DNA from: Streptomyces sp. NBC_01439
GTDB taxonomy: Bacteria; Actinomycetota; Actinomycetes; Streptomycetales; Streptomycetaceae
Direction: 5' to 3'
Length of the DNA stretch: 64,000 nucleotides
Assembly: GCF_036227605.1 (NCBI RefSeq)
Contig: NZ_CP109487.1
Coordinates: 3,918,001 to 3,982,000, forward strand
The translations under genes and the position numbers were made by a program. The notes under the pieces are model-generated. The model saw only the letters and a list, made by a program, of their open reading frames with translations. It did no database searches and had not been told where the DNA came from. Within the stretch, counting starts at the first letter, position 1. Each line of letters opens with the position of its first letter. Positions 25,114 through 32,050 of the stretch are shown here, piece after piece.

Positions 25114-25761
25114 TCAGGAAGGAGTGGGCGTCGGGCGGACCAGTTCGCCCAGCGTCGGCACCGACTCCGGCCGCGAGCGGACCGCTTCCGTGCACTCCCA
25201 CGCCCGCGGCGGATCCACGTCCGGCCCGCCCAGGATCACCGGGCCCGGGGTCGCCTTCAGCGCCTCGCTGCCCGCGAGCGTGCACACGATCTGCGAGAGC
25301 GCCACCGGCGGCAGGTCCTCCGGCTTGCGACTCAGTCGCACCGTGCCCGCCGGGTCGTCCGCCCTCGGCAGTCCCGCCGACAGCCCGAGCGGGACCTCGC
25401 TCGTGAAGCCGGCGTCGTGCTCCTCCGTGCTCGGCGTCCGCTCCAGCGCTTCCAGCAGCGCCTGTGCGACCAGCGCCAGGGGGTCCCGTACGGGCTTCTT
25501 CTCGGGCACCGGAACCACTCGCTCCACACCCACCAGTTGCGATCCGCAGACCAGTTCCACGGTGGCCCGGAAGCCCTGCACCCCGCTCGGCTGCTCCTGC
25601 GTGTCGCACGACACGCGCGACGGTGCCGGGCCCACGTCCACGGGCACGGTCGTCGCCCGGATCCCACAGGCCGACGTGGCGAGCAGGGCCACCGCGACGA
25701 ACGGGACCAGCACCACCGGTACCGTCGGCAGAACCGGCAGCGCCCTACGCATCCTCGTCAC
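25114..25761 (-). CDS. Lipoprotein of the AfsQ locus
   Basis: A 215-residue protein with a lipoprotein signal peptide (hydrophobic core VVLVPFVAVALLA, lipobox T-S-A-C followed by G). The mature part has several cysteines and Pro-rich ends and no enzymatic signature. Its start overlaps the end of afsQ2 by 17 bases, so it is translated from the same message as the two-component pair. In S. coelicolor a lipoprotein gene occupies the same position. A role as extracytoplasmic partner of the AfsQ2 sensor is plausible but unproven. Confidence 0.85.
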   Translation of the reverse strand: MTRMRRALPVLPTVPVVLVPFVAVALLATSACGIRATTVPVDVGPAPSRVSCDTQEQPSGVQGFRATVELVCGSQLVGVERVVPVPEKKPVRDPLALVAQALLEALERTPSTEEHDAGFTSEVPLGLSAGLPRADDPAGTVRLSRKPEDLPPVALSQIVCTLAGSEALKATPGPVILGGPDVDPPRAWECTEAVRSRPESVPTLGELVRPTPTPS

Positions 25762-27232
25762 CCGCGATCACCTTTCCCACGTCCACCGGTAGCCGCAGCG
25801 TGAACAGCGCCCCGCCGCCCGCCACGTTGGCGGCCGTGATGTCGCCGCCGTGGATGTGCGCGTTCTCCACGGCGATCGACAGGCCGAGCCCGCTGCCGTC
25901 CGACTTCGGCCGCGACGCGCTCGCCTTGTAGAAGCGGTCGAAGACGTGCGGCAGGACCTCCTCGGGGATGCCCGGACCGTTGTCCTGCACCGCGATCACC
26001 AGCCACTCCCCCTCCACCGTCACCGACACCCGTACCGGCGAGCCGCCGTGCTTGAGGGCGTTGCCGATCAGGTTGGCGAGGATGACGTCGAGGCGGCGCG
26101 GGTCGAGGCGGACCACGATGCCCCGCTCGGCGTCGAGTTCGACCGCGTCGAGCCAGGCCCGGGCGTCGATGCAGGCCGTGACCTGGTCGGCGACGTCCAC
26201 GTCGTCCAGCACCAACTTGGCCGTACCCGCGTCGAAGCGGGTGACCTCCATCAGGTTCTCCACCAGGATGTTCAGCCGCCGGGTCTCGCTGACCACCAGT
26301 GCCACCGCCGGTGCGATCATCGGATCGAGGTCTTCGACCTCTTCCTCCAGCACCTCGGCGACCGCCGTCAGCGCCGTCAGCGGCGTCCGCAGTTCGTGCG
26401 ACATGTCCGCGACGAACCGTCGGCTGGCCTCCTCCCGCGCGCTCATGTCGGCGACCTTCTTCTCCAGCGCCTCGGCCGTCTTGTTGAAGGTGTGCGACAG
26501 GTCGGCGAGTTCGTCCGTGCCCGACACGTCGAGGCGGTGGTCCAGCTCGCCCTCGCCGAGCCGCCGCGCCGCGTCCCCGAGCCGTTGCACGGGCTTGAGC
26601 ACGGTGCGGGCCGCGGCCTGCGCCAGCAGGGCTGAGCCGAGCAGCGCGAGACCGGTGGCGATGGTCAACGACCAGCCGAGCGCGTTCAGGTCGTCCCGCT
26701 CCTGCGCCAGGGACTTGTACATGTAGCCGGTGAGCCCGCCGCCGACGATCCGCGTCCCGCCGATCAGGTACGGATTGCCGTTCGGCTTCGTCCGCTGCCA
26801 GTACACGTGGTATTCGGAGTCGTTCGCGGCGGTGGTCTTCTGCCGGTCGTTCACCGCGTTCTGCAGGGACTTCGGTACGTTGGCCAGCCCGAAGGAGTCG
26901 GGCCCCGCCGCGCCGAAGACCTGCCGGTTGTCCTTGCCCACCTGCACCAGCAGCACGCTGTAACCGGGGCTGCTGCCCGCCATCAGTTCGGCGGTGCGCT
27001 GCAGCTCCTCGGCGGTGGGGTCGGCGGGCAGGGCGGCGGCACGGTTCTGCATCTCCTGCCGGAAGTCGCCGAGTGCCGCGTCCTGGACGCGGGTGAGGAC
27101 GGCCTCGCGGTTGAGCCAGTAGGCGATGCCGGAGGCCGAGACCGCGGCCGTGAGCGCGACCAGGCTGAACACCATGAGGAGCCGCAGCCGCAGGCTGGTC
27201 CAGCGTCGGCCCGCGAGCAACGCCCGGATCAC
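25745..27232 (-). CDS. afsQ2: Sensor histidine kinase AfsQ2
   Basis: A 495-residue membrane kinase that phosphorylates AfsQ1. Order: transmembrane helix at about 17-39, extracellular sensor to about 180, second helix (LTIATGLALLGSALLAQAA), HAMP linker, dimerisation helix with the phospho-accepting His in SHELRTPLTAL, and ATPase domain with N box NLIGNALKHGG and G boxes DNGPGIPEE and DGSGLGLSI. The GTG start at 27232 overlaps the afsQ1 stop codon (GTGA). In S. coelicolor the pair responds to nitrogen conditions, with glutamate as sole nitrogen source as the best-known case, and affects antibiotic production. Confidence 0.95.
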   Translation of the reverse strand: MIRALLAGRRWTSLRLRLLMVFSLVALTAAVSASGIAYWLNREAVLTRVQDAALGDFRQEMQNRAAALPADPTAEELQRTAELMAGSSPGYSVLLVQVGKDNRQVFGAAGPDSFGLANVPKSLQNAVNDRQKTTAANDSEYHVYWQRTKPNGNPYLIGGTRIVGGGLTGYMYKSLAQERDDLNALGWSLTIATGLALLGSALLAQAAARTVLKPVQRLGDAARRLGEGELDHRLDVSGTDELADLSHTFNKTAEALEKKVADMSAREEASRRFVADMSHELRTPLTALTAVAEVLEEEVEDLDPMIAPAVALVVSETRRLNILVENLMEVTRFDAGTAKLVLDDVDVADQVTACIDARAWLDAVELDAERGIVVRLDPRRLDVILANLIGNALKHGGSPVRVSVTVEGEWLVIAVQDNGPGIPEEVLPHVFDRFYKASASRPKSDGSGLGLSIAVENAHIHGGDITAANVAGGGALFTLRLPVDVGKVIAGDEDA

Positions 27233-27906
27233 TGTGGGGAGTCCAGGCGGTAGCCGACGCCCCGGACGGTACGGATCAGGGTGGGCGAGGACGGCACGTC
27301 CTCGACCTTGGCGCGCAGCCGCTGCACGCAGGCGTCGACGAGCCGCGAGTCACCGAGGTAGTCGTGCTCCCAGACCAGCCGCAGCAACTGCTGGCGCGAG
27401 AGCGCCTGGCCGGGCCGGCGGCTCAGTTCGAGCAGCAGCCTCAGTTCGGTCGGCGTGAGCTGCAGGTCCTCGCCGTTCTTCGTCACGGTCATGGCGGCCC
27501 GGTCGATGACCAGGGAGCCGAAGCTCGCCGAGTCGCTCGACTCGCGCTCGCCGCGGCGCAGTACGGCCCGGATCCGGGCGTCGAGGACCCGGCCCTGGAC
27601 GGGCTTGACCACGTAGTCGTCGGCTCCGGACTCCAGGCCGACGACCACGTCGATGTCATCGCTGCGCGCGGTGAGCAGGATGATCGGCAGCTGGTCGGTG
27701 CGGCGGATCCGCCGGCACACCTCGAAGCCGTCGATTCCGGGCAGCATCACGTCCAGCACGATCAGATCCGGCCGCTGCTCGCGCAGCAGTTTCAGGCCGT
27801 CCTCGCCCGTCGCCGCAGTGGCCACACGGTGGCCCTGGCGAGACAGGGAGAGTTCGAGGGCCGTGCGGATGGCGTCGTCGTCCTCGATCAGCAACAGGAA
27901 AGGCAC
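27229..27906 (-). CDS. afsQ1: Response regulator AfsQ1
   Basis: A 225-residue OmpR-type regulator. The receiver domain has acidic residues EDDD near the N-terminus, phospho-accepting Asp52 in LIVLDVMLPG, Thr in LLTARS and Lys in YVVKP; the winged-helix DNA-binding domain follows (LTPTELRLLLELSRRPGQALSR, ending RTVRGVGYRLDSPQ). It is almost identical to S. coelicolor AfsQ1. The open frame extends to 27993, but GTG 27906 gives the known N-terminus MPFLLLIEDDD. It is divergent from sigQ, whose promoter region carries the AfsQ1 recognition repeat. Confidence 0.96.
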   Translation of the reverse strand: MPFLLLIEDDDAIRTALELSLSRQGHRVATAATGEDGLKLLREQRPDLIVLDVMLPGIDGFEVCRRIRRTDQLPIILLTARSDDIDVVVGLESGADDYVVKPVQGRVLDARIRAVLRRGERESSDSASFGSLVIDRAAMTVTKNGEDLQLTPTELRLLLELSRRPGQALSRQQLLRLVWEHDYLGDSRLVDACVQRLRAKVEDVPSSPTLIRTVRGVGYRLDSPQ

Positions 27907-27986
27907 GGGCTCATTCTGTCCCATCGGCCGTCGGGAGTTCGACCGTCGCGCGACGTGATCCTGTCGGGGTCCTGTCAGAAGTCGCT

Positions 27987-28002
27987 GTGACACGGCTGTG
28001 AC
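27987..28002 (+). promoter_or_regulatory. AfsQ1 binding site between afsQ1 and sigQ
   Basis: GTGAC-N6-GTGAC, an exact match to the published AfsQ1 consensus GTnAC-N6-GTnAC, lying 94 bases upstream of the sigQ start and 80 bases upstream of the afsQ1 start. It should serve control of sigQ and possibly autoregulation. Confidence 0.85.
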
Positions 28003-28095
28003 AGTCGACGGACACCGCGGTTAAGTCGGCCGGGCAATCTTTTCATCAACGCACGACGGACCGAAGCAGAGACACTCCACGACGGGGGGCGCGAG

Positions 28096-28794
28096 ATGAA
28101 CACGCTGCACAGCACCACGACCAGCGCGGTCGTCACGCGGCTGCACGATGTGAACCGCCGGGCGGGTGTCCGTACGGTTGCGGTCGCCCGTCCCCGGCCG
28201 GCCCACGTCGTAGCCATTGACGCACACCAGTACCAGGCGGTTCCCGCCGCCGAGCAGACTCCTTCCTCCATCTCGGAGGCGGAGTTCACGGCGTACGTCC
28301 AGGAGCGGCGCGCCGCCCTGTACGCGACGGCCTTCCACCTCACCGGCGACCGGTACGAGGCCGAGGACCTGCTGCAGAGCGCGCTCTTCTCCACCTACCG
28401 CGCCTGGGACCGGATCAGTGACAAGGCGGCCGTCGGCGGCTACCTGCGCCGCACCATGACGAACCTGCACATCAGCGCGTGGCGTCGGCGGAAGCTGAAC
28501 GAGTACCCGACGGAGGAGCTGCCGGAGACGGCCTCCGACACGGACGCGATGCGCGGTACGGAGCTGCGCGCGGTGCTGTGGCAGGCCCTGACCCGGATCC
28601 CGGAGCCGCAGCGCACCATGCTGGTGCTCCGCTACTACGAGGGCCGCACGGACCCGGAGATCGCGGAGATCCTCGGCATCAGCGTCGGCACCGTGAAGTC
28701 GAGCATCTGGCGCTCGCTGCGCCGCCTGCGGGAGGACGAGGCGCTCAGCTTCGGCCGTGACGAGGCGGAGTCCTTCGAGGAGCTCGTCGCGTAA
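28096..28794 (+). CDS. sigQ: RNA polymerase sigma factor SigQ
   Basis: A 232-residue ECF sigma factor of the SigE70/SigQ type. An unusual N-terminal extension of about 60 residues precedes region 2 (FTAYVQERRAALYATAFHL, GDRYEAEDLLQSALFSTYRAW) and region 4 (LTRIPEPQRTMLVLRYYEG, ILGISVGTVKSSIWRSLRRLR). It is divergent from afsQ1 and shares the intergenic AfsQ1 site. In S. coelicolor sigQ is an AfsQ1 target and opposes AfsQ-dependent antibiotic production. No anti-sigma gene is adjacent. ATG 28096 is preceded by a G-rich stretch rather than a clean ribosome-binding site. Confidence 0.93.
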   Translation: MNTLHSTTTSAVVTRLHDVNRRAGVRTVAVARPRPAHVVAIDAHQYQAVPAAEQTPSSISEAEFTAYVQERRAALYATAFHLTGDRYEAEDLLQSALFSTYRAWDRISDKAAVGGYLRRTMTNLHISAWRRRKLNEYPTEELPETASDTDAMRGTELRAVLWQALTRIPEPQRTMLVLRYYEGRTDPEIAEILGISVGTVKSSIWRSLRRLREDEALSFGRDEAESFEELVA

Positions 28795-28864
28795 CGCGGC
28801 GCACACAAAAAGCCATCGGGCCAGGGGGCCCGTCCTACGGGGGTGGGGCGGGGGTCGCGGGGGG

Positions 28865-28910
28865 AAAAGGCGGGATCAAGCGGACGGGGGTCCGCTTGAT
28901 CTCGCCTTTT
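28865..28910. terminator. Bidirectional terminator between sigQ and the NlpC/P60 gene
   Basis: Twenty-base arms (28865-28884 and 28891-28910) with one mismatch, a six-base G-rich loop, and AAAA and TTTT at the two outer ends. The T run on each strand makes it an unusually canonical intrinsic terminator for this genome. Confidence 0.9.
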
Positions 28911-28950
28911 CGCACGTCCGGTGCGTCCGCGGGCCGCACGGACGACCGGG

Positions 28951-30021
28951 TCACAGGCGCTTGGCGCTGCGCAGGGCGGCCGCGTAGTAGCCGTTGCCGT
29001 CGAGGCGGGAGGCGCCGCCCTTGTCACCGATGGTGGGGCCGTTGGCTTCTTCACGGCTCGATATGAAGATCTTGTGCCCGTCGGTGTCGTTGCCGAGGTA
29101 CATGCCGGTGTGGTCCAGACGGTCGCCGGTGCGCCCGTCGAGCTTGAAGAACACCAGGTCGCCCGGCTGGAGGACGTCGATGGAGGCCGGCCGGTCCTGC
29201 GGGCCGACGCCCTTGAGGGGCAGGACGTCCACGCCGGTCTTCGAGCGGGCCATTCCGTTGGCGGTGCGCGGCAGTCCGTTGCCGCCGGTGTCGGAGGCCA
29301 TGAGGGGGAAGCGGGCGCGGTAGCCGAAGACGGTGCGGATGAAGCCGGAGCAGTCCAGGGACCGGTGCTTGGCCTTTTCGGGCGCTTGCGTGGTGCCGTT
29401 GCGGAAGGTGTACGGGATGCCGAGGTAGTCGTAGAAGTCCGACTGCTCCAGGCGGAGGTCGTTGCCCTCGGAGCCCTTCGGGTTGAGCGGCCCGAAGGAC
29501 GCGTCGCCCGCGTACTGGACGCCGGCCGCGTCCTTCTTGACCGGCGCCTGGTCCCCGTACTGGAAGGCGAAGGCGAACAGGTCGTCCTCCTCGCTCCCGT
29601 AGTACTTCTTGAACCAGTCCTGGAACCACTGCTCGCGCTCCGCGCCGCTGCGCCAGCTCTCCGGCAGCAGGCGGACCCAGTTGTCGGTGACGACGCGGGT
29701 CTTGGTGGTGGCCGGCTCGGTGAAGGTACGGCTCTTGCCGGTGAGCGAGGCGGTGCGCGCGCCGTCCGTGAAGGTGGCGAGGACGGCGCCGTCGGCGCCG
29801 CGCAGGACGGAGCGCTCCGGGTTCTTCAACCGCTCCCACTTCTGGGCGCCCTCCTGGGCGCCGCCCTGCTGCGCCCGGTCGGTGACGCGCAGCACCGCGG
29901 GGGCCTTGGCCTGCTCCTCCTTGCGCAGCTCGTAGGTGAAGTACGCGCTGCCGGCCAGCAGGATCCCCACGACGGCGGCGTGCAGGACGGGGTGGGTGCG
30001 GCGGGCGGGCTTGGCGGTCAT
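28951..30021 (-). CDS. Membrane-anchored NlpC/P60-type hydrolase in the PgsBC locus
   Basis: A 356-residue protein with one N-terminal membrane helix (about residues 14-30), an extracellular linker, a cell-wall-facing domain with WFQDWFKKYYG, and a C-terminal NlpC/P60 papain-like fold: nucleophile Cys in LDCSGFIRTVFGY and His in RLDHTGMYLGN. This fold cleaves gamma-glutamyl bonds in peptidoglycan or, in PgdS-type enzymes, in poly-gamma-glutamate. ATG 30021 has GGAG eight bases upstream. The gene lies 41 bases after the pgsC stop and reads the same way, so it is probably the last gene of the operon, trimming or releasing the polymer. Confidence 0.8.
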   Translation of the reverse strand: MTAKPARRTHPVLHAAVVGILLAGSAYFTYELRKEEQAKAPAVLRVTDRAQQGGAQEGAQKWERLKNPERSVLRGADGAVLATFTDGARTASLTGKSRTFTEPATTKTRVVTDNWVRLLPESWRSGAEREQWFQDWFKKYYGSEEDDLFAFAFQYGDQAPVKKDAAGVQYAGDASFGPLNPKGSEGNDLRLEQSDFYDYLGIPYTFRNGTTQAPEKAKHRSLDCSGFIRTVFGYRARFPLMASDTGGNGLPRTANGMARSKTGVDVLPLKGVGPQDRPASIDVLQPGDLVFFKLDGRTGDRLDHTGMYLGNDTDGHKIFISSREEANGPTIGDKGGASRLDGNGYYAAALRSAKRL

Positions 30022-30062
30022 CGGTGTGCTCCGGGCGGTGCGGGTGGTCGGGCTGGCGTCGG

Positions 30063-30545
30063 TCAGGCGTGCGGCATGAAGCCGAGCAGGATGCCCGAGG
30101 TCAGGACGACGTACGTCATGAGGGTCGCGGAGCCGGTGGCGAGCAGCGTGGCGCCCTTGGGCTGGCGGACGAGCTGGTAGGCGATCAGTCCGGGGACGAT
30201 GAAGCCCAGGGTCTGGTTCGCGTACAGCAGGGGGAACTTCATCTGGAGCACGATCACCACCGTGGCCTGGAGGAGCACCCCGATGAGGACGACGGCCGCG
30301 AACAGGCGCTTGCCGTAGAGGATGACGAACTTCTGGGTGACGAGGGTGAGCGCGTACGTCAGGGCGGTGATGCCGACGACGAGCGCGGCGCGCTGCAGGT
30401 CCTCGATGAGGGTGAGCGCGAGCCAGCCGGGGGTGATCATGCCGCCAGGCGAGAGGTTCGTCGTCAGGTAGCACAGCAGGGAGAAGAGCAGGCCCAGCGC
30501 GATGCCGATCGCGGCGATCTCGGGGGTGAGGACTGCGGGGATCAA
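30063..30545 (-). CDS. pgsC: Poly-gamma-glutamate biosynthesis membrane protein PgsC (CapC)
   Basis: A 160-residue integral membrane protein with about five helices. It has the family landmarks LTPEIAAIGIALGLLFSL and NLSPGGMITPGWLALT. In bacilli PgsC (CapC) forms the membrane part of the PGA synthase with PgsB. The start is TTG 30545 (reads MIPAVLTPEIAAIG), with AGGAG seven bases upstream; it overlaps the pgsB stop codon (TTGA), a sign of tight coupling. The minus-strand frame stays open to 33143, but that upstream part is a shadow of the genes in the other frame. Confidence 0.85.
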   Translation of the reverse strand: MIPAVLTPEIAAIGIALGLLFSLLCYLTTNLSPGGMITPGWLALTLIEDLQRAALVVGITALTYALTLVTQKFVILYGKRLFAAVVLIGVLLQATVVIVLQMKFPLLYANQTLGFIVPGLIAYQLVRQPKGATLLATGSATLMTYVVLTSGILLGFMPHA

Positions 30546-32044
30546 CGGGGGTCTCCTGGGCTCTGCCACTGCTGGTTCGGGTGGGGCTCGTACGGGTGGG
30601 GCTCGTACGGGCGGGGCGGCCAGGGCTCCCCGTACTGCTGCTGCGGGTGGGGGTCCTGGTGCCACTGCCCGTCCGGCTGCGGCGGGTGGACGTACTGCCG
30701 TGGCACGGGGGGCTGCACGAACCGGGCTTCCTGGGCGGCGCTGAGGTCGGCGTACGGGTCGAGGTGCGGTACGTACAGCGGTGCCACGGGGGCGGTCCGC
30801 CGGGGTACGGGGGGCTCGCGGTCCGGGTCCGCCGCGAAGGGCTCCTCCGGGTCGGGCTCGTCCTCGAAGCCGGGGAGTTCCGCCAGGTGTTCCAGGAGGA
30901 TCTCGCCCTGGCCGTGGATGTTGCCGATGGCGACCAGGGAGGAGGTCTCGCCCAGGTGGCCGAGCAGTTCGTTCATGAACTCCTCGCCGTCGCGCTGGTC
31001 GCCGCCGAGGTCGACGGCGCGCCCGCGCCACTCGGCCGGGATCGCGTCGATGGCGCTCTTGGCCGGGTGCCCGATCACGAAGACCTTGTCGGGCATCAGG
31101 TCCGGGACGATCGCGCCCATCTGGCCGTTGCGCTCGACGCGGTCCGGGCGGCAGTTGATGACGACGTTCAGGGGGCGGTCGACGGCGCCGAGGTCGAGGA
31201 GCTGGTTGATGTTCATCAGCGTCGACTCGGGGTCGTTCGCGGCGAAGACGTTGGCGAAGCGCACCCGCTTGCCGCCGGGGGCCACGTACCGCTCGACGGA
31301 GAGCACGCCGGGGTCCGGCGGCGCGTCGTACATCCCCTGGAGGGCGGTTTCGCGGTCGACGCCGAGGAGCTCGGCGACGGTGAGCGCGATGGCGACGTTC
31401 TCCTTGAAGGTGAACCAGCTGAAGCCGCGCAGCTCGTCGTCGCTGACCGTGTCGGGGTCGGCGTAGACGAGCGTGCAGTTGCGCGCGTCGGCCTCCTCCT
31501 GGAGGACGTGGAAGCGCTCCTTCTCGGCGGTGACGCAGATTCCGCCGTGCGGCATCGAGCGCGACAGGGAGCGCGCGATGTCGTCGAGGGTGGGTCCCAT
31601 CTCGGCGACGTGGTCCTCGCGGACGTTGCACAGGACGCCGATGGTCGACTGGATCAGCTTCGACTGGTTGATCTCCTGGAGTGCGGGCATGACCGCCATG
31701 CACTCCATGACCAGTGCGTGCGGCCGGTAGGCGGCGGCGCGCCGGACGATGCCGATCTGTTCGACGACGTTGGCGATGCCGAACTTCCGGTAGACGGGCT
31801 CTTCGGTGGCGTCCGGGTGGATGAAGCGGGCCGCGGTGCCGGTGGTCTTGGCGACCGTCAGCAGCCCGCCGCCGCGCAGGGCTCCCGCGCACAGCCGGGT
31901 GATGGAGCTCTTGCCGCGGATGCCGTTGACCAGCACCCGGTTCGGTATCTGCGCGAGGTTGGCGTAGTGCCGGCGCTGCTCGACGACGCCCGCGACGAGC
32001 ATGACCAGGCAGCAGAAGAGCAGCACGCAGTAGAGGAAGAGCAC
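30542..32044 (-). CDS. pgsB: Poly-gamma-glutamate synthase ligase PgsB (CapB)
   Basis: PgsB is an ATP-dependent amide ligase of the Mur ligase superfamily that joins glutamates through gamma-carboxyls. The 500-residue product has an N-terminal membrane helix (residues 3-20), P-loop NGIRGKSSITR (40-50), AKTTGTAAR, VMECMAV and NVREDHVAEMG, all matching CapB proteins. Residues from about 400 to the end form a Pro/Gln/Tyr/His-rich disordered tail absent from Bacillus PgsB. The start is GTG 32044. Order pgsB-pgsC with overlapping codons is as in Bacillus, but a CapA-type gene (pgsA) is not present in the window. Confidence 0.88.
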   Translation of the reverse strand: MLFLYCVLLFCCLVMLVAGVVEQRRHYANLAQIPNRVLVNGIRGKSSITRLCAGALRGGGLLTVAKTTGTAARFIHPDATEEPVYRKFGIANVVEQIGIVRRAAAYRPHALVMECMAVMPALQEINQSKLIQSTIGVLCNVREDHVAEMGPTLDDIARSLSRSMPHGGICVTAEKERFHVLQEEADARNCTLVYADPDTVSDDELRGFSWFTFKENVAIALTVAELLGVDRETALQGMYDAPPDPGVLSVERYVAPGGKRVRFANVFAANDPESTLMNINQLLDLGAVDRPLNVVINCRPDRVERNGQMGAIVPDLMPDKVFVIGHPAKSAIDAIPAEWRGRAVDLGGDQRDGEEFMNELLGHLGETSSLVAIGNIHGQGEILLEHLAELPGFEDEPDPEEPFAADPDREPPVPRRTAPVAPLYVPHLDPYADLSAAQEARFVQPPVPRQYVHPPQPDGQWHQDPHPQQQYGEPWPPRPYEPHPYEPHPNQQWQSPGDPR

Positions 32045-32050
32045 GGGGGA

